From positions 60,643 through 124,642 of the forward strand of contig FTLJ01000090.1 in the NCBI GenBank assembly GCA_900155495.1: a stretch of 64,000 bases of DNA, in the 5' to 3' direction. The notes beneath the pieces were generated by a model. The model saw only the letters and a list, made by a program, of their open reading frames with translations, did not search any database and had not been told where the DNA came from. Origin of the DNA: Porogramme epimiltina (taxonomy: Eukaryota; Basidiomycota; Agaricomycetes; Polyporales; Polyporaceae). Positions within the stretch are counted from its first letter, which is position 1. Each line of letters opens with the position of its first letter. Shown here in pieces: positions 1 to 11,830 of this stretch. Both the position numbers and the translations under genes were made by a program.

Positions 1-3000
1 AGCCAGGAGCTGAGTTCTTACGTCGACCAGCCAGACGTGATCACTCATGTCGCACTCGTCAAGCCAAAGCCAGGCGTTTTCATTGACGAGATTACCTCCC
101 TCCTCGTTATTTGTACCCCTCTCACGGTTCTTCTCATCGGCGTCTCAACGCACCCCGTCCCTGGTCCTAGCAATCAGACTCGCAAAGAGATCAAGCTATA
201 CGCCACCGACATGTCCATTGCGTGTGACGTTGAAATGGCCTCTGTCATCGGTACTCCAGAAGGCCGCATATTCATGTGCGGGACGCAGGACGGTCACCTA
301 TACGAACTACATTATCAAGAAAAGGAAGGCTGGTTCGGCAAACGGGTGCAACTAATAAACCACTCCATAGGCGGGATGCAAAGTCTGTTGCCTCGACTCG
401 GCTCTTCAAGTGCGGAGGGTATGTATTGCCTGCATTTGTGTCTCTTATCACTCCTAACTTCTCTCCAGACAGAATTCTGTTCCTCGTGTCCGACCCGGCT
501 CGGACCTGCTTCTACTCTGTTACAGCCAACAACTCAATCTCCGTTTGGCGTACGAACGGGGACAAGCACGTACAGCACGTCCAAACGCTGTCGAGTCTAT
601 ACAAGGCGGCGCAGGACAAGGTTGCCGGGTCTCCGGCTCTAACTCCACAAACCTTCAAAATCATCTCGTTGCACGTCGTGGACCCCAGTGAATCGCGCGC
701 GGGAGTCCAGCTCGTCGCTGTCACGATTAATGGCGTCCGACTGTATTTCTCTCCCTCCTACGGGATGTGGGGCTCTGCCCCTACACCTGGTACACGTCCA
801 CTCGCCCTTTCACATGTCCGTCTCCCTCCTCCCAACCTCATCCACCCCGACGAACAAGGGAGGCAATTCCAGGAGACACAGGGCGGCTATGGTATAGGCC
901 AACCCCAAGCAAGCCCACCTCGGCCCTTTATCCTTTCCAACCTCACTAACTCCTGCTATGAATTGGGCATCACAATCGCTGTACAAAACGCGGACATAGC
1001 TGATACAGACTACGTTCTATGTGTAGCGCCTGACCTTACACAAACCGCTTCCCTAGGCCAGCTTCGTGCACCGGCAATGCAGCCGGCACCACAGTACGCC
1101 AACCCCACCTACGGGGCAACGCCAGGGCCCAGCCGTGTACCTCTTACAGAACGTGCAACTCTCCTTCCGATTGCCGGCATTACATGGGGCATCGCTCCTG
1201 TTCCCCGTTCTAAGTATGCCGTAGCGACCTCTTCCCCAACCAACACTCCCGCGCCCCTCGTCACCAACGAACTCGCCACTCAATTTTCTGAGCCAGCCCG
1301 GCAGTTCATCATACTCAACAATGGCGGCCTGCATTGGATAGTCAAGCGGAGGGCTGTCGACGCGCTGAAGGATACCATCGAGGAGTATCAAGTCGAGGGC
1401 AGCGCACAGTCACTCATAGCATTCCGCGATAGGTATCGCAAAATTCTTCCACAGATTTATGCAGGACCTGACGACCTGTAGTTACGGCCGTGACCAGACT
1501 TGCGCGATGCTCTTGGCCATCGCCAGTGGGAATACTTTCCTCGACCCTATGGAGCAGTCCCCGGTAGGAGCTATGAACCGTGTTAGCCCCGAACTGGCTG
1601 CTGTTGCTCGGCAAGCATTCTATGACTTCGGGGAACGTCCGTCGTGGGCAGAGCGGGTAACCTACGGAACAAGTGAGTTCACCCTATCATCGCTGGTCAA
1701 ATCAATGCTCATCGATATCGCAGGCGAAGGGTCTGGGACAGCCACCTTTAGCGGCAGGCGAGAGGGTCTCGCGTTGTACTTCGCTCGTCTTGTGCGTCCT
1801 TTCTGGAAGGTTCCAATCACTAAGACTGGGTGCGTTCGTTTGGGCTTCGAAATACTGTTGTGCTTATTTAAGACTACAGGAGCAGCAACGTGCAGGATCT
1901 CAATGTTCCCGACGATGTGCTGGTGACTGCCCAGAAGAATCTGTTCGCTTTGAAAGAGTTGTTGGATACCAACCCTTATTTATTCCACTCAGCACCCGGG
2001 GATCACACCGGAGCGCGGTCTGCATCCGTCAACGAGCAGGAGGCGTGGAAGGTATGCTCAAACCTTCACCTTAGCGGAACTCCCAGCCCTCACGATGGAT
2101 TCATAGGCGGAGCAAACTTCTGTGTCACAACTACTCAGTCTTCTCGCTCGGACGATTGAGGCCATCTCGTTCATCCTGCTCCTAAGCGACCACAAGCTTG
2201 GCGAACTCATTTCGCAGTGCGTATAACCTACCCTAGCCCCGAACCAATTCTGATTATTTTCAAGTTGTGAGCCCGACGTCCAGAAATTGGTCAGCACGTT
2301 GACCTTCGAAGACCTCATTACTGGGGACAAAGGTGTCACCGCCGCTCGTTCGTTGGTCAATGTTATAATCAACCAACAAATCGGTCAGCAGATCAGCGTA
2401 AGTTCATCTAACGTTGTCGCTTTCATAAAGCTCACTGTTGTGCAGGTTGACACTATCAGTGAAGTGCTACAACAGCGATGCGGATCATTCTGCAGTACGG
2501 ATGATGTTATGTTGTACAAGGCAGGCAGCATTGTACCTTGGTATATAGCAAGCCCTGACCGCTAATCCTAGGCTCGGGAAAATGTGCGGAAAGCCGTGGA
2601 GACTCGCAATCCGGTAGAGCGCCAAACCTGGCTTGGCGACTCCCTTCGGTGCGTCATTCATCCCAAAAACACTGGATGTGCGACTGAGCATTGGCCAGAT
2701 TGTTCATGAAGGGTGCGCGCAACCTGGAGTTTGACAAACTACGGGAGATTTGTGGCGACTATCAACAGCTAAGCTATGCCAAAGGTTGGTCTGCGATGCC
2801 CTCCGCGTATGGTGTATTTTCTGAACAGCGTTTACAGGCGCGGTCGAGCTTCCATTGTACTGTGCGCAGGTTTTCGACACCGACCTCCAGGGACAGGAGT
2901 TTTGGATCGCCGGCTGTCCAGCGAACGATAACCGCTCGTCGTTCTGGGAGAAGCGGAGACATTGCTACGAGCTCGTATTGGATTCTCTATCGGTGTTCGA

Positions 3001-4478
3001 GGATCGAGCCGTCCCTGGAAAGGCTGGAGCGACCCAAGTCGACGATCCCGAGACCGCCAGGGGTCACGCGTACGAGCTAGCGTTTGCCAGTGAAGATGAG
3101 ATGTTCCACTCCACACTCTACGACTGGCTCATCGGTCGTGGAATGGCTGATGAGCTCTTGGAGGTACGGCCTTGGTCTATCAGGGTAGTGGACACCCCTA
3201 ACCTTCTGGTCTGGTTTAGATGCGTCCTGCATACCTAGAGGCACACCTCCGGCGCGAGCCAATCACTGTCGAGAAATTCCAGCTTTTGTGGCAGTTCTAT
3301 GTGAAGGATGGCCAGCCGCTTCGGGCAGCAGAAGTGCTCGCAGTTCTTGCAGAATCCACTGAGTAGGCCCAGTCTTTCACCCTCTTACTTAACATGCTCA
3401 CGAGATTGTTAGTTTCGGCTTGTCCCTGGAGAAACGACTAGAGTATCTCACGCTTGCTGTCAGCAACGCCAAATCACATCCAGTATCGATCGGTGGAAGA
3501 CACGAAACTGCCATTGCATTCTTAACAGATCTTGAAGAGAAGCTTGAAGTTGCGCAAGTACAACTAGAGTTATATAATGCGCTTCAGAACCGCCAGCTTG
3601 AGCCGGACGTCGCAGAGCGGTTCAACGCATTGTCCTACCGTCTGTACAACATTACCGAGGCATGTAGTTCAGAATTGTCTTATATCCCCATGTGGCTAAC
3701 ATCTACTTCAGCTGTATCAACTCTACGCAGACCCGTTAGACCTCCCGCTCGTCAAATTGCTTATTCTACACGTCTCTGAACACCGTGATGAGAGCATCGT
3801 CCGCCCAATCTGGAACCGTATCTTCGAAGAGGGTGCGTCTCCCGGTCCGCTCTTTCAGCCGTCCGCTACTGATGTCAATGTCTCTATGCTAGCAATCGAC
3901 GGCGTCGACGCGAAGATCGCTGCAGACCGCATACGGTCGAGCGTCACTCCTCTCGGGCAGCGGTTTTACCCCTCGGAGTGCTCCTTTCCACTCCGTGAGT
4001 CGATTCAATTTCAGGAATGATCGAAGTGTCTCACGGTACCCCCTCAGAGCACGTCGCATCACTTCTTGTACGCTTCGCGCTGGCACATAAAGGCGATGTG
4101 CCACATGGATGGGCCCCAGGAATCCTCGTCAACTGTGGTGTCCCCTATCCGGAAGTATGGGACATTTTGCACGAGATGTACGAGTCCCAGGTACGCACAT
4201 GTCCTCATTCCATGCCGTGCATTCTCTAACATGATCCGTAGGTCCCGCCCTTCAACGAGCAGACGAACGTGCAGGCGATATCCTCTGATATCGCAGTTCT
4301 CCTGAAAGATTGGGTAGAGGAGGCCAAACGACCCCAGTCTGTTGCGGCTCGGGACGAATTCCCTGTGTTCAGGATAGATCAGGCGGTGGAACAGTACCTA
4401 GCGGAGGTGGAACCCAGTCGCACGGAAACCAAAAATACATACGAGGAGATCAAGCGGCAGCTCAGACGTCATTGGTAG
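1..4478 (+). CDS. NUP155: Nup155/Nup170-family nucleoporin, 5' end cut by window edge
   Basis: Scaffold nucleoporin of the inner ring of the nuclear pore. The reading frame is open from base 1 without a start, so the N-terminus lies outside the window; roughly 1,200 residues are visible across about ten exons. The first exon carries the conserved N-terminal beta-propeller signature (ATDMSIACDVEMASVIGTPE, then GRIFMCGTQDGHLYEL and QSLLPRL). Later exons are helical, as in the family's alpha-solenoid, with the segment around FCSTDDVMLYK near 2490-2520. The last exon ends in EEIKRQLRRHW and a TAG stop. Introns are about 50 nt; the one at 2521-2571 appears to use a GC donor. The family assignment is strong; internal exon edges between 2200 and 3800 were only partly checked. 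The next gene begins 330 bp downstream on the same strand. Confidence 0.93.
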
Positions 4479-4808
4479 TACGGACATATTATGTTTCGCT
4501 CAATCATGTATAACATATATCCCGAGACACGCTGTACATATGCTCGTTCGTTCTCCCTTGACGCCGAGAATTTGGCTTGACAATGAACATGTAGAGGAGC
4601 TTGGCTTGACAATGAACATGTAGAGGAGCACACCATGAATTATGGCACAAATACATACATCATTACGTCATAGTGCAAGCGCTGCCAGCGTTGACCGCGC
4701 CCGCTTTCACTTCCGAGTCGGGCCATATATCGTTTCGGCACGCCATCACTGGGCCCCTCACTTCATCCAGAGTTGGACACCCAAGTGTTGCTACGGTCAC
4801 AGCTGCCG
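4479..4808. other. Intergenic spacer with a 29-bp tandem duplication
   Basis: Short spacer between the nucleoporin stop and the first coiled-coil paralog. It must hold the 3' untranslated region of one and the promoter of the other. Apart from the perfect tandem duplication at 4572-4629, I see no gene in it. Confidence 0.6.
4572..4629. repeat. Perfect 29-bp tandem duplication
   Basis: Two identical head-to-tail 29-bp units occupy 4572-4600 and 4601-4629. Each begins TTGGCTTGACAATGAACATG and ends GTAGAGGAGC. It lies just 3' of the nucleoporin stop. The perfect identity suggests a recent local duplication, or an assembly artefact. Confidence 0.97.
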
Positions 4809-6409
4809 ATGGACATTCTCACCGGAAATCCGGAGATTGGACAGGAACTACTACAGCTCCTATACGCCAAGCTAAAGCAAAAGCGACAAGAACTTGAAGA
4901 GCTTCGTCGAGAGGTGAGAACTCCGAATTATAATGTGCATGCCCTCCCCAGCTGATGATGTGTCCTTTCAGTGTGCAGAATCTGCCCTCGTGGATAGCTC
5001 TGCTATCCAGGCGGAGAATGAGGAGTTGAAGGATGAGCTCTCTGAGCTACGTTTGAGGCTTACCGCAGCACAAGATACCAGTCAAGACACCAAGCCGCCT
5101 CTTCAAGTTTCCCAACGGTCTGAACATATTCCACAACCCCCTCAACAAAAAAAAGAATTCAAGGTAACTACCGGGGACCGTTCACAACCCTCCCATCACT
5201 GTTTAAATGTACAATGCTCTAGGATGAAGGGGTCCAGAGACTACAGCAACGGCTGAAGACATACGAACAGAAGCGTGAAGCCGCTCAGTCCACCAACCAG
5301 GCACTCTCTCAAGTAGGTGGAAAACATATTATCCCGCCCTTTCCTTTCGTCCCTTCAACCTATGTATACTAGGATATCACATTGATGGAGGCTGGACTCC
5401 ATGGAATACGGGATGTCGTAAACGATTTGAAGGCACAGATTGCAAAATTGGAGTCCAAGGTGCCCGGATCATTCAATGTAAAGTTAGATGTGTGCTCAAC
5501 CCAATCTCTATTTTGTTAGGCAGCTCGGTCAGCGCTGTTTGATCCTCAAAGCTTCAATAGCCAGCAGCGTGACCAATCAAGCTTTTCGAGACAAGCTCAA
5601 ATGAAGTCATTTTGGGCGACAAGTTATCCTGCTCCCCTCCCCTCTGTCAGTTTATCCATTAAAAGACTAATCTTCAACGACTGACCTCCACTCTAGCCTA
5701 TACGCGAAGGATTGTATGTCTTGATGTGTCCTCCCCTGCCAGCGACAAAACGCTCACTTAGAGTTTTATCAGAGAGTCATACAACGTACTAATCTTTGAA
5801 CGTGATAGCGTTGCGTGGGGAAAGTGTGGTCTCGACATCGCAGTTCACTTTCTTCCTACGTTTCAATACACCGTCAGAGGGACACAGGTCGGTTGGTCAA
5901 GAACGCCACTTCTTCCGCTAGTCGAGAAACAACCAGAATGCAGCTGGGAAGTAATTGGACCCCGTGGTCACGATTGGTTCTATTACGGTACCTATCAATG
6001 CGCCCAATACTCAGTTGTGCGATCAGACATTATCAACGATAACAATTACGATTCGGTGAGTAGGCTCTCGTATATGGGGGCGTTCGTACCCATTGAAAAC
6101 GATGATCAGTACATTGCACATGCCATAGAGGCCACATTTCCGCAGAAACAAGAGATCGCCCCAGTCGTGGTGGATTTCGCGAGGGACCTGTATACTGCGG
6201 GCGTTCTAACCATCGACATCCTCGGCCTGGAGCGCATTGGTTTCAGAAAGGATCTAGACGCGAACTTGCGAAGAATTGCCACCAAACTACGGAATACGAA
6301 AAGCGGGAAGACTGCAAAGAAAAGAGAAGGCGAGGGCGATGACGGTGACGATAATGCGAGACCGACGAAGAAGAAGAAAGGGGCTACGCAGAAGGCGAAG
6401 AAGAAATAG
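4809..6409 (+). CDS. Uncharacterised coiled-coil protein, tandem paralog 1
   Basis: No known function recognised. The start is the ATG opening MDILTGNPEIGQELLQLLY; the frame upstream has no ATG. Exons 1-5 encode a long heptad-like coiled coil (KLKQKRQELEELRREV, then QAENEELKDELSELRLRL and LKAQIAKLESK). A compact C-terminal domain follows with the landmarks WEVIGPRGHDWFYYGTYQC, then IAPVVVDFARDLYTAGVLT and GLERIGFRKDLDANL. The tail is very lysine-rich (RPTKKKKGATQKAKKK), which suggests nuclear or nucleic-acid association. A GTGAGT donor at 6056 and a CAG at 6107-6109 mark a likely 54-nt intron that has no stop and is in frame. The next gene on the same strand is a diverged paralog. The C-terminal part may correspond to one of the Agaricomycete DUF families (DUF6697-like), but I cannot confirm that. 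Confidence 0.72.
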
Positions 6410-6677
6410 TGGACTAGTCTTGATGTTGGAATTTTTTGCTTCTGGGTTGCGCGTGTTCACGTGATGTCTCTGCATGGGTGGAATACAGCAGCTTGGGCAG
6501 GAGGTTGACAGTATAGAAGTAGACAGCTCGTGTTAACGCACTGAAACCGGAAACGCTGCCGACCACGTGCACGCCTAGAACTGCTGGCAGAGCTACGGCT
6601 GTCGGCTAATAAAGTTGGACTGCGGTAGAGCTCCTCCCAAATAGTTCGCGCCTTCTGGGTGATCTCTACTACCCCCA

Positions 6678-8380
6678 ATGCACTCAGAGGACACACTGAT
6701 GTCCGTGGATGCGGATTTGACCGGAGAGTTGGTTCGGTTGCTTGGCGACGAACTGCAACGTGTTCGAAACGATATCGAGGAAGTTCAACGGCAACGTGCA
6801 GCCCAACGAGAGGTACGCTGTCACCTGTGCTATACCATCTAGCCAAAACTGTTGCTTAAATCCCTACTAATGTCATCAGGCATCCGAGATATCTTCAACT
6901 GCCTCTGCTACAGACATTCAAGCACTTCGAGATGAGAACCAGCTTCTCAAAGCCAAAATTAACGACATCAAGACGGAATTGAGTCGTTATTCACAACTAC
7001 CGAGGGATGATGGGGTAAGCATAAGAGGGCATTCATAGAGAAATAATTTGATCACTCAACCCGTTTTCAGGACTCTGATAAGACTCAGTCACAAGAGCTT
7101 CAACATGATGCCGCGATCGTCAGGGCCGAGACCGTAAGTTTAGGAGGGCATGCGCTGTTGTTATTGCCCGGGGCTTTAAATGATGCTGATTCTGGTTGAT
7201 GTAGGAACGCGTTCTGCGAGACAAGATTAGGATTGCCCGTGCTGAATATTGTGAAGCCAAATCCCGTAGTCCAGTCAGCTCTGCGTTTGTTAGGCGCGAG
7301 AGTACTAGCTTACTCCTGTTCGACTTTGATATAAGATCCTGGGGCTTTCTCGGGAAAACTACATCCGACTTGAAGCCGAGGCAAGACAAGAGCAAGAACA
7401 ACTGCTCACTACACAGTCTCAATTAGTGGGTATGGCACATATGTGACCCGCTCCCTGCGCTCAAACTCGAAGTGTAATCTCTATTTTATTAACATATACT
7501 TTGGGACTAGGTTTCACCCTCGTTTGACTTTCGTGGTTTCATTCGGTCTACAGAGTGGGAAGAAGCACATGCTCCCGAAGCTATCTTCCGGGTCTCTCCC
7601 CAGCAGGGGCCTCCTAAATTGCCCAAGGTACGTAACACCAAATCGAGACGTTCGAGTATTGCTTCTAATCCCTGACCTTCGAAGACAATCGCGGACCTAT
7701 GGTAACTTCGTTTTCGGGTCCATTATTGCACTCACTGATACCATTTCAAAGCGTTGAAGGAGGTTATAGACTGATGCAACTGAATGAATTGAGGTGGCCA
7801 TCCGGCTCGAGACGAAAGCGTTGTTTAGCATTTGAGCCCGTCTATTCTTACAACCCAAGTGCCGAGGCGAACAAGAAGTGGAGCCTTTTCCGGGAACACT
7901 CCACACCCCCGGAGGCCGACTTATTCCATCAACGCGACGAAACACAATGGGTCTACGTAGGAACGTTCCAGCGCGTCGGCCTTATTCAACGTCCAGCCAG
8001 TGAGTTCAGAAGTATCGCTAGCAAGGATGTGCGTTATCCTAGCTTTTTGCGGAATCCATTGTACTGAAATAAATAGAACTGCAGTACATGACATACATAC
8101 AAACCAGAACCATTACTTCACCAAATCTCGTGCCCCCGATCATAGTGACATTGATCGAGGATATGTACAAGCAGAACGTTTTGAACGTCGCATGCACAGG
8201 GTGGCAGTGGACGGGGTACAACCAGGACTTAGCAAATGAATTACTTAGGCAGCCAAGAGCAGCCGCGATCGGTCCACCCACCGTCATTCCTATTCCCAAG
8301 GTTAGCACAGTTCGGGTGAAGCTTGGAGTCCTTGGCCGGAACACCATACTAACGCGAAAATGTAGTGTCGGGTGATCTAA
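6678..8380 (+). CDS. Uncharacterised coiled-coil protein, tandem paralog 2
   Basis: Paralog of the preceding gene with the same architecture. The start is the ATG of MHSEDTLMSVDADLTGELV at 6678. The N-terminal exons are coiled coil (LRDENQLLKAKINDIKTEL; later YIRLEAEARQEQEQLL). The C-terminal domain carries EPVYSYNPSAEANKKW, then TQWVYVGTFQRVGLI and GWQWTGYNQDLANELL. The last three line up with WFYYGTYQC, IAPVVV... and GLERIGFRKDLDANL of paralog 1. An intron falls at the same place in both, just before YMTYIQ here and YIAHAI there. I end the gene at the TAA after the final short exon (PIPK joined to CRVI); reading through the last intron would end at 8375 instead. Some exon joins between 7230 and 7800 are uncertain, so a partial pseudogene is not fully excluded. 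Confidence 0.65.
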
Positions 8381-8628
8381 ACAACAAAACGGTAGCTCTT
8401 AGGGGCTCAGCTATTTGTTGCATGGAATAGGGCCTCGTGGGTCCGCCAAAGGGCTCTTTTGACATCAAACACTGTCCTTTGGATTAATACAATGCATCAC
8501 AGCCATTATATGATTACATATCGTAGTGCTCGGCCTGCTAATACCATTCAGTACGCAGGGATAGTGGGGAAGAGAAAGCGAGACTGACGTTATCGTGGTC
8601 ATGACGGTCATGTGTAAGATGTGACACT

Positions 8629-9821
8629 CTAGTTGAACGGCTGCTCTGCCAGATGTCGCTCCAACTTCACGTCCTCTTTGATCTCGCTCACGCTGGCGAG
8701 ACCGGGCAACGCAACTTTCCATGTGCCCTTTTCCATGATCACTCGTCGGATCTGCGAGAGACATGTGATTAGAGGGCGAAACGGTCTCGAGGTCACACGG
8801 ACATCCATACCTGGTTCTGAATGAGTTCGTGTACTTTCGGAACGTCTTCAAGCTTCGCACGGCTTCCCATCAGGGAGGTAGTCTTGATATCAAGGGTGAA
8901 GTCGGAGCGTGGAGCAGGAAGCGTGAACGTGACAGTTGGATGTGGCGAGAGGGGGTTTGGCGGTGTTAGGCGGACCTAGCAACGGGGTATGCATGTGAAT
9001 ATATGGCTTGAGAAGGCGAAGACCTAGTGCTTACCGAGGACGCAAAGAGTGACAAGGAGATAGTGAGCGAAACGGGCAAACGGGCGAAGGATGGGAAAGG
9101 GTAGTTGAAAAGCACAGACGTCGAGATAGATATAGAGACGGTGTCGATGTAGCTCATGTCGTAGTCAATTTGCTGCAGCAGAAAGTGTTAGCCCTATTAG
9201 CGTAATAGCTTTCCATACAGCATACCGGCTCAGAACCTGCAAGGTCACGACAAATTCGGGCGCGCGACAACCGCGGGGCGGCGGTGCCCAAATCGACGGA
9301 GTGCACCTTGATGAAATCCTAGGGAGGCATAAGGCCACCAGCAAACCACAGTCAATACTATTTCGGCGTACCAAAAACCCTTGAGGACGGAGTTTGTTCG
9401 CGAAGTCCTCTACACGCTGCCGAGCTACTTCATCGCCCTCTGCACCCATCATACCGCTTCTCAGCTTGTTGCGGTATGCGTCTACGACCTGAGCAAAGTA
9501 TGTTTGCATGGGCGTGGATGGTCTGAAAGGAATACGCACCTGCTGCAGCAACAAGTTTAGCCACTCTGAGCTCTCCGAGTCCCCATCTCGTTTAGCCTTC
9601 TCGAGTTTATCATAGTCTAGTCGCGCGGAGACGTATTCATCGTCACTACTATCTGGCTCGACTCTGGGTGGATAGGCGGCTTTTCGGTATGGCTTTTCGG
9701 TTTCGGTGTCGAAGAAGAGGTACTTGAGGACGAGGAAGAGTAAGAAAAGAATGGAAAGTTGCCCGAGAACGAGCCCTTGCGTGAATGTGGGATGGAGCGT
9801 GAAGATGTACGCCGACGCCAT
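8629..9821 (-). CDS. MMM1: Mmm1, ERMES complex subunit (SMP domain)
   Basis: Maintenance of mitochondrial morphology protein 1 is the ER-anchored subunit of the ER-mitochondria encounter structure; its SMP domain moves phospholipids between the membranes. The start MASAYIFTLHPTFTQGLVLG is followed at once by a single membrane segment (LSILFLLFLVLKYLFF, about residues 21-37), then a charged linker. The SMP domain begins at SSEWLNLLLQQ and runs through KVHSVDLGTAAPRLSRARI, YIDTVSISISTSVLFNYPFP and SFARLPVSLTISLSLF to a C-terminus with KGTWKVALPGLASVSEIKED. About five short introns interrupt it. The family's usual topology and order are all present. The TAG stop is read from CTA at 8629-8631. 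The upstream frame continues open to 9926, but those residues are promoter-like and are not in the family. Confidence 0.93.
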
Positions 9822-10031
9822 GGCGGACGACGACCAGAGGGCAGGGTGGGGTGGAGAAGGAGGGAAAGATGCCGTGCGTACGCGGACGCCGAGCGAGCGA
9901 CCGCGACGCGAAGGACAGGGCAACAAATGTGATAGACGCCCTCGCCGTCATCGGTCATGTGCGCCAGGTCCCTCGCGTCGCGCGCTTAGATCTCCTCGCC
10001 TCTTGTCCTCTTCCCGAGACTCGACCCGACG
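9822..10031. promoter_or_regulatory. Divergent promoter shared by MMM1 and the TTL-family gene
   Basis: The start codons of the two flanking genes point away from each other with only 210 bp between them. Both promoters and 5' leaders must therefore fit here. No TATA box is obvious. Read on the minus strand, the side nearest MMM1 is pyrimidine-rich. Confidence 0.7.
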
Positions 10032-11642
10032 ATGAGCGACTTCACCGCATTCGTATCGTGGCCCTCGGCTCCGCTCACCAACCGCCTCGTGCTCGGCGCG
10101 CTCAACGCTCTCTCAACGAGCCCAACAATCATCGACACCCTTGCTTCTAAGCCGCCTCCTCGGCTGCTCCAATGGGCAACCTATGATGCCCTCGATCACG
10201 ACCTCACGTTTTCCCACAAACCCGATTCTAAAATTCTCTCGTCTTCCTATGTAATACGCAAAGCTCTTATCCGCAAGCACTTCTTGTCAAGATGCATCCA
10301 TAACTTCCTCGTAAAGCACCCCGACTCGGCACTTGGTAGAGGCGTCCCCAGAACGTGGGAGCTCGAGCTCAGTTTTGCGGACGAACTCGACGAGCTATGG
10401 GCAGACGACCTATATGATTTGGCCAGGGAAATAGAAAAGAACGACCCCTCCAAGTGGTGGATACTGAAGCCAGGGATGGCTGACCGCGGCATGGGCCTCC
10501 GTCTTTTCCACTCCAAAGAAGACCTCGAGGGCATCTTTCAAGAGTTCGAACAGGATGAATCCGATGGTGAACAAGAAGAAGAGAGTGGCCCCGACACTGC
10601 TGTTGCCACCTCTCAACTTCGTCATTTTGTTGTTCAGGTAATGGGATATCTTTGTATGACTTACGCCGTGTGCTGACATTCTTGGAAGGAATATCTGGCT
10701 AAGCCCCTTCTTCTTGACCCTTCGGAGGTGCCATTAGACGGCAGTCCTAAACCCGCTCCCGGCAATCTTCACGGCCACAAAGTCAGCTTACACTTGTTTC
10801 TGGGTCTTCTCATCGTTATTCAAGCTCTGTCTAGTTTCATCTACGTGTCTATTGCGTTGCCTCTGGGGCCATCAAAGTGTTCGTCTACGATCGAATTCTT
10901 GCCCTCTTCTCCGCTGTTCCATTCACCCCACCGGTGAAGCAAACTTCTGGCACAGGCTCAGCTTCCGGAATGGATCTGTCCGCACACTTGACGAATACTG
11001 CCCTACAGACGGAGCGAGGAGAGGCGGGCGTTCGGTTGCTCGATGAACTCGTGGGCTGTCATATCCTTTCTGGACCTGTGCAGTCATCCCAGAGACAGAG
11101 GCCTCCGCACGCCATGGGAAGGATGCTCGACCCCGAAGCGAGACACGCTGCCCAACCACGGTCAACACAATATCCGATTTTCTCCAAAGAGGACGTCGAG
11201 GACCTGAAGGGTCAGGTCTGTAGCCTGCTCTCCGAGCTGTTCAAAGCCGCTGTCGAAATGAGTGTACATTTCCAAGTGCGTATGGCTCGAATGCTCGCTG
11301 AGAGGAGTTATACTGACATGACACCAGCCACTTCCGAACGCATTCGAACTATATGGCGTCGACTTTGTTGTCACTCACACCAACTCTCCTGATGCGCCTC
11401 GGAAACTGCAAGCCAACCTCCTCGAAGTCAATTCAGAACCTGCGATTGAACTCACAGGTCCTCGGCTCACTTGGATTCTCGAAGATCTGTTCAAGGGCAT
11501 TGCAAAGGCGTGTGTAGTACCGTTTTTCTCCACGAATGCGTCTTCTACCAGCGCGGAGTCCGACACTTGGAATGTGGGAGAGACGCGAGATAATTTAAGA
11601 AAGTGTCTTGACCTGCAGGTTAGAGGTGCTCAAGGATGGTAG
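10032..11642 (+). CDS. Tubulin-tyrosine-ligase (TTL/TTLL) family protein
   Basis: A member of the ATP-grasp TTL family, which ligates amino acids to tubulin or other protein tails; yeast Pby1 is a fungal relative linked to P-bodies. The start is the ATG of MSDFTAFVSWPSAPLTNRLV. The ATP-grasp core shows in SKWWILKPGMADRGMGLRLF (about residues 140-160), SQLRHFVVQ, EYLAKPLLL, a basic HLR-type strand after LHGHK, and the late metal-binding region NAFELYGVDFVVTHTNSPD with LLEVNSEPAIELTG (conserved Glu and Asn). An acidic loop (EQDESDGEQEEES) interrupts the core. Three or four short introns are present. The C-terminus reads KCLDLQVRGAQGW before TAG. Family membership is clear; the actual substrate is unknown. 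Confidence 0.86.
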
Positions 11643-11830
11643 ATGTTGTAGCGAAGCATTAATATAGTCTACTTTGTATCAATGTCTATACTATCCATTC
11701 TCCACACTTGCCTTTTCGGGAACGTCAGTACACCGGCGGTGCGAGGAGTCCACTTGTCCTCTCAGTTGTACCACCGCCGCCCACCTTTCGTCCTCCGTTC
11801 CCAGTGTTTGTCTTATTCTGTCTTGACAAA

